NCBI GenBank assembly: GCA_001972305.1
Contig: BDDD01000062.1
Location: 80,816 to 144,815 of the forward strand
Origin: Cephalotus follicularis
Lineage: Eukaryota > Streptophyta > Magnoliopsida > Oxalidales > Cephalotaceae
Direction: 5' to 3'
Length of the DNA: 64,000 nucleotides
The translations under genes were made by a program, and so were the position numbers. The notes under the pieces are model-generated. The model was not told the DNA's origin. It did no database searches and was given only the letters and a program-made list of their open reading frames with translations. Shown here one piece after another: positions 1 to 11,944 of the stretch. The number at the start of each line of letters is the position of its first letter. Position 1 is the first letter of the stretch.

Positions 1-924
1 TGAAGAAAACTTACCATGAGCATGATTAACTATCCCAAGTGGGGAAAAGACTGTATACAAAACATATCTCATGGCATACAATAAGGAAAAGCTCAAAGTA
101 CTTGAAAAACTTACTCTTTTCTCTGCTTAGCTGATTCTAGACTGTTCATGAAAGCTAAAATAAACTTAAGAATACAACTGATTAAAAGAAAGAGATCTGA
201 AAAAGAACTAGGGTCCTTCCCGACTAAACACCCGAGGAGAAAAAACTAAGCTGGGAACTGGCTTTTCTCTGCTGTGCTTGCTTTGCTGATTACGTAGTAT
301 AGTTGCCAACTTATAGTGGCCTAAGCTGAGCTGATCTAGGCCGAAGACTGCTGGTTACATAATATACCTACCAACTTATAATGGCCTGAGCTGATCTAGG
401 TCGAAGCCTGCTTGGCAGTATCTGCCAAGAATCCCGTGGTTCTCATCTGAACTTGCTATTTCTTTGCTTTACTTGCTTGCTGCTTAGCACTTGAGATATA
501 CTGGGTTGAGGACTAAAAGTCTGAGGACAAGGTCCTCCTCTAGAAAACCTACTGAAAGGCTCTCTATACTACTATATCTGATAACTTAGCTCAACTGTAC
601 TCAACCCTACACATTGTCCTAGCAATAATGCAAGGAGATCCAGGTATGGAACCCGGGGATAGACCCACTCAACTTCTCATCCTGTGATGATAGGCTGAGG
701 AGGAAGAAGCTTGTACACATGTGCTCGGCTACGCTCAAACCCTGTACACTGTCCTAGCCACAATGTAAGGAGATCCAGGTAGGACCTGGGGGCAAACTCT
801 CTCAAAAACCCATCATAGACAATAGGTACGCTGAGGAGGGGGGTGAACACGCACACGTTATCTCATCCGTGGATGAAACGATATAAGGATACATAACATC
901 TTTCTTTGCTCTGGGAAACACTCC
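1..924 (-). mobile_element. Part of an LTR (unnamed family), left segment
   Basis: Non-coding sequence that joins across the solo LTR at 925-3777 to 3783-4395. On the minus strand the combined segment begins at 4395 with TGTAATACCCCG, a typical plant Gypsy LTR start. The other LTR end is not in the window, so a solo LTR and a full element running off to the left cannot be told apart. I see no coding sequence here. The assignment rests on the terminal motif at 4395 and on continuity across the nested TSD. Confidence 0.5.
286..830. repeat. Two degenerate direct duplications inside the LTR
   Basis: One pair sits at about 286-345 and 351-410 and shares the phrases 'ccaacttata' and 'gctgatctagg'. 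A second pair sits at about 604-690 and 741-830 and shares 'ctgtcctagc' and 'aggagatccaggta'. Both are imperfect, non-coding local duplications. Confidence 0.55.
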
Positions 925-1638
925 TGTCACACCCCGGTTTCCCAAACAACGTAAACAACATAAAAAGGGGTACGACAATCAACACATAAATCCGGCTTAT
1001 GCAAAATTTCCATAAAATTAAAAACTTTTCATATCCGTAACAACATGCGGAAGCATCAGATATAAGCCGAACACATCACGCATCCCATACTACGTGATGT
1101 TTGTAAATAATCCAACAAGACTGTTGATAGCTCGAAACGGAGCGTGAAACAAAATACAATACAATACATCGATACGAGATAATAATATAAACCATGTTAC
1201 AATAATCCCAAATACATATCATGATAAATGCTCACTAACTCAAAACATAAAAGAGAATATCCAAGCCTTCTCTTTAGGTCTCCGTGCATGCTCCAAAACA
1301 AGACTACTCCATCAATCTGTTACAGTAGGGGTTAGCCTTTGTCCTCACTCGGCTAAGTGAATAAACTCATAAATACAGTTCAAGTCATATGATAATGAGT
1401 GCCATGAATGAATGCATAATGATGCAGTATGACATGAATTTCCAAATAAATATATTTTCCTTATAAAAATATATGTATGCTCACGGTACAAGTATAACTC
1501 ATAAGTTATATCAATACAAGCAAGAATTATGTTCCCGAAAAGGAACCAGACAATCCAAACGTCATGACCGTCGCCACCTCTTGGCCCCAACGTCATGCAC
1601 TCTTACTCCACCCCCGGGAGCAAGTCCAAAAGTTGTTT

Positions 1639-1846
1639 AGCACGGCGGCTAAACCAACAACAAGTTACTAGCACAGTGGCGAGTAATCAACAAGTTATTA
1701 GCACGATGGCTAATAATCAACAAGTTATTAGCACGGTGGCCAATAATCACAAGTTATTAGCACGGTGGCCAATAATCACAAGTTATTAGCACGGTGGCCA
1801 ATAATCACAAGTTATTAGCACGGTGGCCAATAATCAGCAAGCACAA
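1639..1846. repeat. Seven-unit 29-31 bp tandem repeat
   Basis: Units begin at AGCACGG-type words at 1639, 1670, 1700, 1730, 1759, 1788 and 1817. The periods are 31, 30, 30, 29, 29 and 29. The last four units are nearly identical and the first three more diverged, consistent with array growth by unequal crossing-over or slippage. The array is non-coding and lies within the solo LTR. Confidence 0.9.
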
Positions 1847-2326
1847 GCAATTCAAGTACAAGTCAAGCGATTACATATAATTACTTGATCAAAATATATC
1901 AAAATATACTTTTCCGTTTCACAAGTTGTAATAAGTTACAAAACTTAAAACAATAAATTTCTCTATCTTTGGAAATACTTCCCCAATCATTTCGAAAATA
2001 TATATATATATACACGTTCGTAAATCACACATTTTCGCAAATTACATTTGGTTTCATAATCAAATCCTTAAAACATGTCGTTGGAAATACTTCCCCATTT
2101 GTCTTGAAAATGTGTAATTTCAGATGTTGACAAATATACTTTTTCGTATACAAGTGATCATAATGATCATGCAAGCCTTTCAAAATGGTTAACACTTTTT
2201 AGAAAGCATCCATAATGCATATCACAGTAACAGTGCAAACATATGCTCAGAATGCATCTAGGTCCGTTTCTAAAGTCGTTTTAGGTCTAACGGGTCCTAT
2301 TCAAGCAAAATCTACTGTCCAGGAGG

Positions 2327-3616
2327 AAAGACGTCGATGTATTTCCAAAAGGAGTCGATGCCTTTAAGCCTAAAGCACCAGTTCTATGTACAAATGTCCC
2401 TAGGCTTTTCTGGACGAAAGACGTCGATGTCTTCCACAAAGACGTCGATGTCTTTTTCATGCCAGGGAGTACCAGCTCGCAGCCTTGATCTTAGGGTGTG
2501 AAACCCAACCTTTTAATCCATAACAACCACGAATCTCACTCCATAAACGTATAAGGTGTGCTACTGGTTAATGGTTACACAACCATATCATCAACCCGAA
2601 ACCAAACAGGTAATTCCAAGTGGCTAAAATGGCCACCCAAAGTAGACATCACAGTCCAATGATTTCCCAGAAAAGGAGTCGACGTCTTCTACAAAGACGT
2701 CGATGTCTTTGCAACCCAGAACGGGGTTTTCACGTTTTTTAACACGCTAGGCAATCATCAAATCCATTACCACACACAACTTCATGAAATCTTACATGAA
2801 AGGTCAACCTAGTGTATCGCAGTAACACTACAACAAGTCCAGAATCTCGATTCAATCATTAACATGCAATCCACCATGCAAATCATTAACTTAGAACTTA
2901 AAAAGCACATATAAATCCATCACTTCCCCTACCTTTGATTTCAAGTTAGAAATCGAAAGTCCACCTCTTTTAGCACTCCAACAGGTCACTTGAGCCCACA
3001 GGTACGCTTTGGCAACTCCCTGCTTCGTCCTGGCAGTTGGTGTGCAAGCTCCAAGCTCCAACAATGGCACACACACACACTTTTTCTCTTTCTCTCTTCT
3101 CTCTTTCCTTCTGGTGTTATAAAACGAGAGAGATATGTGGGGAGGAATATCCTTAAGCAGATAGCTTCCTCCTGCCCTTTTCCTTTTGTCAATACACAGA
3201 CCAACCTGAGATCTCTCCCACTTTCTCTCTTTTTGCCTATTCTTTTGCATATTCTAATCTTTCTTTGCAGATTGCATGTTAGGATGGCATAAACCTTGCA
3301 TGTTCCATGTGAGGATATGTTCTGGGCATCCCTGGCAACACACAGACACGGTTAACACGTCGAATCGCACTCGAAAAGGCGGTAGGTAAGGCCCTTAAAT
3401 AATCCTCCTTGCATGTTATTTCTGCCGACGAAGAACGTGCTGGCCATTCTCACAAAGGCGTCGACGTCTTTCCCATGACGTCGATGTCTTTTGCGCTTTG
3501 TAAGAAGGTGTCGATGCCTCCTCCCTGAGTCGACGTGCATGCCCATGCATTCACGTGTGCCCTAGCTCACAAAGGAGTCGACGTCTTTTCCAAAGTCGTC
3601 GATGTCTTTTCCCCAG
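2327..3616. repeat. GTCGAC-centred palindrome pairs, about 21-bp spacing
   Basis: Copies of a word close to AAAGACGTCGATGTCTTT occur in pairs. The CGTCGA-equivalent positions are 2332/2353, 2422/2443, 2677/2698, 3459/3479 and 3576/3597, with extra copies near 3509 and 3528. Spacing inside pairs is 20-21 bp. Each word is palindromic or nearly so. Similar words occur in the LTR of the chromovirus in this window, which otherwise looks unrelated. Confidence 0.85.
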
Positions 3617-3777
3617 AACGCTGCCGTTCAAGCTGTAACATACACATTCCAATTCCATGACCATAAATAGGGTTTTAAGCATACTTTTGAGTCCAAAACT
3701 CAACATTCTCATTATTCCAATTTAAGAATTACATCATAAATCAAAATATTACATTCAGGAAAATACCGGGCGTTACA

Positions 3778-4395
3778 ACTCCACTCTGAAGTAATGGCTA
3801 ACATAAGATGTTAGGGAAAACAACTTCCCATCTAAACTCACTTACTTACAACTGAAGCTGAGGAGAAGGAATCTCAAGAAAAGAAGATGAATAATAAAAT
3901 GCTTTAAAAGAAAGGATGTCCCACTCACAGTTCTTGCTACTTCCTTGGATGCTAACGTCACTTCTCTTCTGCTACTCTCTTCCTCTGGCTTTACTGCTTC
4001 TTTCCTTTACCTTGTCTGCTTCTTCCACTGCTGCGCTCGGAAAGCTTCAACTGCTACTGGTCCAGGCGCAAGAACGAGAAAGAAGAAGAAAACAAAAACT
4101 AGACTCTCTCTCTCTAAAACTCTCTAACCTGCAAAAGCTAGAAGAAAGGATTGTCAAATCTCAAGATATCTCCACACTAATCCGAACTTTAGCCGTCATA
4201 CGTCTTGGAAGTTGTAATCTTTCTCAAGAAGCTTTGCACTTAAATCCTCCAACTTCCACAAATTTCACTGAAACCTTGGCTTAACATATCCTTTTCTTAT
4301 CCATTATTACACATAAGCCCAAAAAGACAAAATCATCATATCATATAACTAAAAAAAAGAACTCTTAAATCTCCAAAGAGATACGGGGTATTACA
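3778..4395 (-). mobile_element. Part of an LTR (unnamed family), right segment
   Basis: Begins with the second ACTCC duplication and continues the LTR of 1-924. Its right edge, read on the minus strand, is TGTAATACCCCG at 4395. Past 4395 the sequence changes to Gypsy gag coding sequence, so the LTR probably inserted there. An open frame at 3916-4284 is low-complexity and I do not treat it as a gene. Confidence 0.5.
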
Positions 4396-5751
4396 TCGGT
4401 GACTCCTCCCTCTTGGAGAGCTTGTTCCTAAGGCCATCTTTTGTCAGCTCTAGCCTTCCCTTTCTCTTTTGCTTTTTCCCTAGAGTACTTCGTGAGTGCT
4501 CCTCTTTCTCCACCTGATGATTCGATCAGGAAGTCTTCTGCTTCCTAGCCGCCATAGCCTCCTCTGCATTCACATACTTCTCTACTCTTCTCAGGAGGTC
4601 TGCCATGTCCAAAGTAGGCTTCTTCATGAGGGAAAAGGTAAACGGTGAGTTGTCTTTCAACCCACTATTCAATGCTGCCAGAGCAAAAGAGGACTCCAAA
4701 TCCTTCACCATCATAGACTCCTTGTTAAATCTGGTGAGGTAGCCCCTGAGGGACTCGTTCTTCCCTTGCACCACGTTGATCAGATGATTTGAATTCTTTC
4801 TCTGTGTGGTGCTGTTGAGGAATTTGGTGATGAACATCTCTATGAACTGCTCGAAATTCACCACTGAATTTGGGGGCAGCGCGGAATACCACGTATGGGC
4901 TACACCGGTCAAAGTTGTCCAGAGTCCTCAGCATAGTACAACATCTAAAGCCTGGTGAACCAGCATGATCTGAGTTTAGTAGCATATATGCTGTATTGGA
5001 TTAGTGGACCCATCATACTCTTTAAGATTCAAGAACCAGAATCCTCTTGGGATACGCTCCCTCATTATCTCGGATATGAAGGGCGTACAGTTTATATTTC
5101 GTACCTCTGATAGGTACCCCTTCGACTGCTCAGATCCTCTAAGCCTCCTTTCCATCTCGGCAAACCTTCTGTTCTGGTCTGTTCAATGTCCTCAATGTTA
5201 CTAGTCTTACTAGAAACCTGTGACTACCCTGCTAGTCTGACCGAGAAGTTTGACCTACTCCTCGATCGGGTCTCAGTCCTATGTGAAGCATAGGATTGTG
5301 CTCAGGTATCCTCCTCCTCCACTGAGTAGTCCTCTTCCATTAGATCTTACTCTAGAAGCTCTTGTTGGGGATTATAACTATAATCCCTTGCGCTCGAAGA
5401 CTCTACCCTCAGAGATGTTTGAATCTCTGACCACCTTGGAGGATGCAAGGCCCTCCTCGGTGGGTTTCACCTAGCCCCTTGGGGTTGTTGTACTTCTGGG
5501 GCTGGCCTGCTCGGTCCAGCCTGATCTTGGAGGGCTGGTTGTCTTGGTCCAACTTGATTTGGGCTGGCCAAGTTATTCGCCATCAAGGCAGTGAGTTTCC
5601 CCATCTCTTGAAACAGATGGTTGAATTGCTCACCGGTGATGCGAGCTTGACTAGCAGTGGGAGCTTGACTGCCACCAGCCGCAGAGTTGTTGATTCTTCT
5701 CGGATGCATGGCTAAATAATTTTTTGTCGCTTTCCCACAGACGATGCCAAC
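4396..5751 (-). pseudogene. Gypsy gag fragment (Tat-like), broken
   Basis: Two minus-strand stretches look like one retrotransposon gag. The 5' part (about 5740-5467) has the leader-proximal region followed by a Gln/Pro-rich segment. The 3' part (4912-4526) has the capsid-like core, with the motifs AHTWYSALP, FITKF and SLRGYLTRFNKE and a helical LLRRVEKYVNAEEA tail, all typical of Gypsy gag. Between them (about 5460-4915) the frame is interrupted. Upstream, at about 5739-5757, the minus strand reads TTGGCATCGTCTGTGGGAA, close to the leader found next to the primer-binding site in Tat-type Gypsy elements. The lineage is inferred from that leader. No protease or reverse transcriptase is present, because the fragment ends at the LTR border at 4395. 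Confidence 0.6.
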
Positions 5752-5757
5752 TGTTGA
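5739..5757 (-). promoter_or_regulatory. Probable primer-binding site and leader of the Tat-like element
   Basis: The minus strand reads TTGGCATCGTCTGTGGGAA, one step from the common Tat-lineage leader word with GGCGCC in place of GGCATC. It adjoins TGTTGATG at 5752, a possible LTR end. The LTR would continue through the Copia insertion site at 5797 and resume at 33537. Confidence 0.4.
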
Positions 5758-5797
5758 TGTTAAAATCATCAACATCACAGTCCACTACGTGTAGAGG

Positions 5798-7498
5798 TGT
5801 TGGAACCTTATGGCAATTAAACAAAAATCTAAATGCTTGCAACCTATTACAAACCGTTATCATCTCATGATCAACAAGCCATAAAGTTCATTCCAGGATC
5901 TTTTGAGCATGTATATACAGTTAAAATATAGAGATAAACAATATAAGGAACAGGCGAAAAATACTCATAGAACGGAGCAGGTTCTTCTTTGTTGATCGCG
6001 GTTCTAGCCTCCAAGAACAGTAGGCCTCCAAGGTATCCACACCAAGCCTTTATCACCAACACCAATGCTTCTCAAGCTGCGCAACTCTTGCCTTTAGTTT
6101 ACTGTGTTTTTCTTTTTGTTCTTGAAAGAACCAAAGTGAAAAACTTGAGAGAATGGAGAGAAAATGAGAATGTTTGGAGACTTAAGAGAAAATTTGTTCT
6201 CACATTTTTATGCTAGTAAAAACGTGTAGAACTAATTCTCTCAATCTTCTATTTTATGCAAGAATATCATCTAGCATAAATAGCATTTCTTCCATTTATA
6301 TTATTTTCTTTCCTTAATCGCATTAAGAATATTTAATCTCATTAAATATAATTAGAAAATAATACTCAAATTATTTTTCTCTCGTACGGTGTCGAAAATA
6401 TCAGGCTGTATTGTGTGTGACCCTATGGATTCACTATTATGCTTGCCGTAGGATTAAATTGTGACACTCACAATTATCCGATTAAATATTTATTATCACA
6501 TAAAAAATATTATCTCAGACATTTCGAATTAAAACTCTTTTAATTCTTTTCTCCTAAGATTAATTATCAATTTAATCTCAGGCATCCTACCAGTCGACCT
6601 CGACATCTAGCAATGCATAACGACCCCCAGGTAATATGAATTATCTGAGAACCACTATTTACAGGTACATGCACGTATAGTCCGTCCATTGACAATGCTC
6701 CGATTAAATCTAGGGTACAGATTATGTCAGACCCCAATAATTTAATCTTTAGCCTCGTGACTATCTTTCGCCAGCCTAAATAATATTAGAGGTGCCCCTC
6801 TAATATTCAACCAATGATATCACACTCTTGATATCGTGGCTGGCCTGGCCAGTTGCTTAATTCCTAATGAAAATCATCCTGAGCATAATCTTCTTTTACT
6901 AGAAGCAATGGATTCATTATTGCGCGCTCACATGCCTCCATACATAAGCGTACTGTGTCCAACTAATACATGTATACACTTCATTGAAAATGTATTTAAG
7001 CATCATCAAAACACAGCACCCTATGAACAAGACATCCAGTGACGGCTCATGTCTAAGGACCACATGCACTGCTGTAAAACTAGAATTCTGCTTGACATGT
7101 AAGTAAAACTCCATACAGAAATTCTATCAATAGTCACCTTCAGTGAACTCATTATTAAATTAACGAGCACCCACGTTGTTGTCATATCATTAACCATGTG
7201 AGTGGTGTGAGATCAGTCACCCTCTGCTTACCGATCTGACAGTACCTGCTGGTCTATCTGGATTGATCATGCCCTGAGTATCAATCCTATGACTAGGAAG
7301 ATTCAAAATAAAGTTTATCAAGATTTCAATTCTCATAGCATGATCTCATCATGAACTTGGTTCTCTAACTTTATTCTAGGATATTCATTTATCATTTAAT
7401 CATGCATTAAAGAAATGAACTCACAGCCAATGATAAAATATATACAAGATAAAGAAAATACAAGCTCAACACTGTCTTGCAGGACTTTATCTCTAATA
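5798..7498 (-). mobile_element. C1 3' LTR
   Basis: A 1.7-kb copy of the sequence at 31809-33531, starting with the same TGTTGGAACCTTATGG word. Its inner end reads CTCTAATA instead of CTCTAACA, a point change at the terminal dinucleotide region. Next to it at 7499-7512 the minus strand reads CCATAGTGGGAGAT, a usual Copia polypurine tract. Short ORFs within it are not genes. Confidence 0.9.
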
Positions 7499-8709
7499 AT
7501 CTCCCACTATGGACTAAAGCCAGTTGCCATAGTGTCTCACACCCATGGCATCCAAGTGTCGGTCAAAGATCGCCTTCGGTAATGCTTTAGTAAGTGGATC
7601 TGCAGTTTTGTCTTCTCCTGGAACCCTTTCCACTTTTATATCTCCTCGATCAACGATCTTACGTATAAGGTGAAAGCGTCTGAGAATGTGTTTTAACTTT
7701 GAGTGTGATCTAGGCTCCTTGGCTTGCGCTATCGCTCCATTGTTATCACAGTATAAAGATACCGGATCATCAATGCCAGGAACTACACCTAAATCTTCGA
7801 TGAACTTCTTCATCCATACACCTTCCTTGGAAGCTTCCAATGCCGCAATGTATTCAGCTTCTGTAACTGAATCTGCAGTGGTAGGCTACTTAGAACTCTT
7901 TCAGCTCACTGCTCCACCATTTAAGGTGAACACAAACCCTGAGGTTGATTTTGAATCATCCACATCTGTTTGAAAATTCGAGTCAGTATAACCCTCAATC
8001 TTCAAACCTTTTCCTCCATACATCAAGAAAAAATCCTTAGTCCTGTTAAAGTACTTGAGGATATCTTTGATAGCCTTCCAGTGACGCTCACTTAGATCTA
8101 ACTGATATCTGCTTGTAACACTTACAGCATAGGCGATATCTGGTCTAGTGCAAAGCATAGCATACATGATACTTCCAATTGCTGAAGCATAAGGAATATG
8201 CATCATCCTTTGTCTTTTCTCAAGCATTTTGGGAGACTTCTGCTTGGAAAGTGAAATCCCATGACATAGAGGTAGGTGACCCCTTTTGGAATTTTCCATG
8301 CCAAAATGCTTTAGCACTCTGTCAATGTACAAAGACTGGGATAACACTATCATCTTTCTTGATCTATCCCTATAGACCTTTATACCCAGGATATAGGAAG
8401 CTTCTCCCAAGTCTTTCATGGAGAAAACTGTGGGCAACCAGGCCTTCGTGTTAGACAACATGATCACATCATTTCCTAGAAGGAGAATGTCGTCAACGTA
8501 CAAGACCACAAAGGTCACTGAGTTCCCACTAAGCTTTTTGTACACACATGGTTCATCTCGATTCTTTATGAAACAAGGCTCTTTGATCATCTCATCGAAT
8601 CAAATGTTCCAGCTTCTCGAAACTTGCTTTAGTCCATAGATGGACTTTAGAAGATTGCACACTTTCTAGTCCTCACCAGTGGCTATGAAATCCTCAGGCT
8701 GGGTCATAT
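7499..8709 (-). pseudogene. C1 pol 3' part: reverse transcriptase C-terminus and RNase H
   Basis: Minus-strand reading from 8709: QPEDFIATGED, then GLKQVSRSWN, then a 230-codon open stretch (8590-7901) with the catalytic YVDD motif in VVLYVDDILLLGND. The connection domain follows with SMKDLGEASYILGIK. RNase H runs from about 8000 to 7514, with GYTDSNF, TEAEYIA and DNNGAIAQA, and ends MGVRHYGNWL. In-frame stops break it before KVCNLL, in WNI-stop-FDEM (CGA to TGA would explain it) and near 7895-7880. The N-terminal part of the same reverse transcriptase continues at 17956 after the nested insertion. Confidence 0.9.
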
Positions 8710-9717
8710 TGTAACACCCCGCGCCCGCAGGGCGAACACGTGGCATTACTCTCAATCCAATACACAATACAATGGTTGGGACTAGCAATATAAAAATGCG
8801 GGAAACTTTAAAACTTTGCAATACATATCCATCCATACAATACAATACAAATCTTTTACAATACAAGTCTTTTTGATACATTAACAATCCTTTAAACAGT
8901 ATTACAATGCAATACATTTCCATCTTTCACTATAATATCTTTATCATATTCGAGATACCCAAGAAGTCGTGCGGTCAATGGGTCTTCAGTCCTTCTGTCC
9001 ACTGCTACCTGCTATCCTACCTATGCCGCACACAAAAGTACAGCACAACCCCACCCCGAAGGATGGGGTTAGCCACACTGGCTAAGCAGAAACCCCATGC
9101 AGCATGTATGCATGTACAATGTGAAATATCGGTGACAATCTATACAATATCAATGTGCGGTGTACAATATCAATGCATGACATGGCAAATGTACATGTAC
9201 AATTGGCGATCAGACTACCCGTATGACAGTGGCCCATAACAGAGCATACAGATACGATCTATAACAATCAATCAATGGCAGACACTCAATGGTGGTGTAT
9301 GAAACACCCAATCAATCAATCAATATCCTATAGAGCATGCGACTGGGTCAATACAATGTCAATCGGTAAGCGGTGATCAATCCCACGGAAGGTAGTCCTT
9401 CGAAAAGGGTGGGAGATCTATCTACGGTTCTCAGACTGATCAAGTCTGGGACTCATAGATCTTCCAGCCTATGGCTGGGTCAATACAATCTCGATGAGCT
9501 ACAGCCTCAGGGAGCTACTGATATCGTTAGGGAGCTACAGCCTCAAGGGAGCATCAATCGACAATCAATCGGTACCGCTCGTCAGCGGGTCAATACAATA
9601 CGATAAATGAAACGATCGACGGAATAGGTGGACAGGGTCAACAACCTAACCCGCCAACACGAATCATAAGGTCGCTCTATAGGATCCCTACAATACAATC
9701 AATCAATCAATTGAGTC

Positions 9718-10400
9718 TGAATAAACTACAGGGGGGTGGGTGAATTGTAGTTTCTAAGAAATGTTTAAACTTTTCGCAATTTAAAACAATGAACAACAAA
9801 ATCAAGCAATAGCAATTTAAACAACAATCTAAAGAGATAGAGTTAGAGAGATTGCAAACACTAGTTTAGAGTGGTTCGGCATGCAAACATTAATGCCAAA
9901 CATTAATGCCACATCTCTCACCTATCTCTCCCCTATATGCAATCTACCATTTATACACATTATGCAATGCAACCATTTAAGCATCCCCCAAATGCAAAGC
10001 ATAAATACAATGCAATATATCTCTCCCAGCATGCAATATATCTCTCCAAATACAACTTTAAAATTCATTTATGCAATTTAACCATCTCCCCTTTTTGTCA
10101 ATCAACAAAAAGATTAATGGAAGCTCCCCATCAATCAAGGCATGGATTGAAGAGCTCCCCCTCAAAATATGCATCCAATTTAAATAAAAGTAATTATCAC
10201 TTAAGTACAAACAATAACAAAGTCCACATTCATTCAAAGAAGGCAATAGAGATTGAAACACATTGTCATTAAACACTTAAAACATCAAGTACATAAACCA
10301 CACATTGTCTTTTACATAATTCATCAAAAATTGAAGAAAGACATTACAAATTCAAAGTTCAAAAATACAAAGAAAAACATGAAAATGCAATACATGTAGC
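9718..10400 (-). other. Sirevirus 3' non-coding region and 3' LTR remnant
   Basis: The minus strand ends ATTCACCCACCCCCCTG then TTTATTCA, a usual Copia LTR 3' end. Further in are several purine runs on the minus strand (AAAAAGGGGAGATGG near 10084-10098, GAGGGGGAGCTC near 10154-10165, GGGGAGAGATAGG near 9922-9934). Multiple polypurine tracts are a known Sirevirus feature. The inner LTR border cannot be placed because no TGTTGGC start like that at 16538 appears here. Confidence 0.55.
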
Positions 10401-11504
10401 TCAAGAGGAATCAGGAGGAGGGTGTTGAGGGAATGCATTTTGAAACATCTGAAGAAGATTGGCTTGGCCCTGAATGAAAGTGGCTTGACCCTCACAAAAC
10501 TGGTCCATTCTCCCTTTGAGGTACTCAATGTCAGCTTGAGCTAAGTCCATCCTAGCCTGAAGAGACTCCAGGGTAGGTCTGGTGCTGCTGCTGCTCGTGC
10601 CAACACTTGGTCTCATCTCAAATTGCTGACCATCATCCTCATCATCATCCTCATCATCTCCAGCTCTAACATTAGCTGTTTCTCTCATTTGCTCTCTTCC
10701 CCTAGCATGTAACTTAACCCACACTCCATCCCCAAATCGAATATTACAAAGTCTAAGCCCAGCCTTATTAATCAATTGCTTGTGAGATGGTTTGACATAC
10801 TGCTCATCATCAGGAATGTTTAGGTTTAGAGATTCAAAAATCCTACTAAGAAGCATAGGATAAGGAACGTGATTTGGTCTAGATAATAAGTGGTTGATTA
10901 TAAGGTAAGGAAGGTTCACTAATGTGCCATTCTTGACACAAGCTACAAATTTTAGGTCTCGCTCCGAAGGGACAGTGTGCGAGCCTTCTCTAGGTAGGAA
11001 AGTGTTTGTGACAAGCAAGAGAATGATCCTAGTGGCAATAGGTAGATGGCTACTAGTCACATTCATAATTGGGTTAACATTGGGTTGTTCCAAGCAAATC
11101 CCTAAGGCCTCTACTTTTCCAATATCATTAAAATGTGTTATTCCGGAATTGGGAATTCCTAGGCTTTCAGCAATCAATTCAGGAGTTATGGAAATGGGAT
11201 TGCCTAGGATAAAAGAATTGGCTACACAAGAGGTTGAATTCTCTAAATTGGCATAAAACAACTTGACTAGTCTAGGGTAAATGATATGTGATGAGCAAAG
11301 ATAGTCAAACCAACCCATTCCTTCTAACCAAGTTATAACAATAGCTAGATTACTAATTAAAACATCTCTAGACAACCATTTTTCAAAATGTAATTTCACA
11401 AAGCTAAAAACAGAATTGTACCGAATTTCTTTCTCTTTAGAGAGAAAGAGGTTGTTGTTGTAGTCCATTTCCTCTTGAGATGCCCTTGGTTGCCTAGAAG
11501 CCAT
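10401..11504 (-). CDS. Third ORF of the Sirevirus: plant-transposon-domain protein in envelope-like position
   Basis: An uninterrupted 367-codon ORF with its ATG at 11504, downstream of RNase H in the element's own orientation. Residues about 20-260 (FVKLHFEKWLSR, WFDYLCSSHIIYPRLVKLFYANL, ITPELIAESLGIPNSG, HLPIATRIILLLV) match my memory of the 'putative plant transposon protein' domain found in plant envelope-like ORFs. An acidic run (DDEDDDEDDG, about residue 280), a Ser/Thr-rich linker and a short amphipathic C-terminal segment follow. I see no signal peptide and no clear membrane span, so a true envelope role is doubtful. It is the only ORF of this element without a break, while gag and pol are broken. 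The function is unknown. Confidence 0.7.
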   Translation of the reverse strand: MASRQPRASQEEMDYNNNLFLSKEKEIRYNSVFSFVKLHFEKWLSRDVLISNLAIVITWLEGMGWFDYLCSSHIIYPRLVKLFYANLENSTSCVANSFILGNPISITPELIAESLGIPNSGITHFNDIGKVEALGICLEQPNVNPIMNVTSSHLPIATRIILLLVTNTFLPREGSHTVPSERDLKFVACVKNGTLVNLPYLIINHLLSRPNHVPYPMLLSRIFESLNLNIPDDEQYVKPSHKQLINKAGLRLCNIRFGDGVWVKLHARGREQMRETANVRAGDDEDDDEDDGQQFEMRPSVGTSSSSTRPTLESLQARMDLAQADIEYLKGRMDQFCEGQATFIQGQANLLQMFQNAFPQHPPPDSS

Positions 11505-11944
11505 GCCCTTTTGCCTTTTTGGTGCAATTGGATGATTTGTAGGTTGAGAGTTGAGAGAATAGGGTTTTGGGCGTTTTTAATTTTGAGAGAGATGTGAGAG
11601 AGCAGATGGGAATTTGGGTTTAAAACCCTGATTCCTGCACTTCCAGTCGACTGGGCCTTTAATGCCAGTCGACTGGACAAATTGTCCAGTCGGCTGTTTT
11701 CTGCAAATTTTGGAAATGCAGAAAATGTCAATCCAATTTGTTTTACAAACCTTTGGTTAACTATTATGGACTAATAGCAACCTACGTATATGAGCTATTT
11801 TATGTCATTGAGTTAAAAACTCAATGTTCAATGCATGATGATCTTTGAAAAACATTTTTCAAGCCAATTCACACAACAATTATCAAAGCATTTCAATTTC
11901 ACACAAACCTAATTCCAATCTAAATTTTGAAAAGGTTTGTTCAT
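11505..11944 (-). other. Spacer between pol and the third ORF, with CAGTCGACTG words
   Basis: About 440 bp without a supported gene. Near 11645-11700 it holds three copies of the CAGTCGACTGG-type word that forms the large array in the 5' LTR (15946-16376). The region could be the promoter or leader of the downstream ORF, but the sequence does not show a decisive TATA box or splice acceptor. Confidence 0.5.

Larger units (their letters stand above)
925..3777 (-). mobile_element. Solo LTR, Gypsy-type, minus orientation
   Basis: The element starts TGTCACACCCCGG and ends GGGCGTTACA in plus-strand reading. It is flanked by perfect 5-bp duplications ACTCC (920-924 and 3778-3782), so both borders are set by the sequence. 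Minus orientation is inferred because the related chromovirus LTR in this window ends in a CGGGGTGT-like motif. There is no coding region between the ends, so I read it as a solo LTR of 2853 bp left by recombination between two LTRs. It carries a 30-bp tandem array (1639-1846) and five pairs of GTCGAC-centred palindromes. ORFs inside it are short and resemble nothing I recognise. Confidence 0.85.

Noticed and set aside
3916-4284. 122-codon ORF with a hydrophobic Leu/Ser-rich start
   Set aside because: It lies in non-coding LTR sequence, is low-complexity, overlaps another frame with equal content and shows no known domain.
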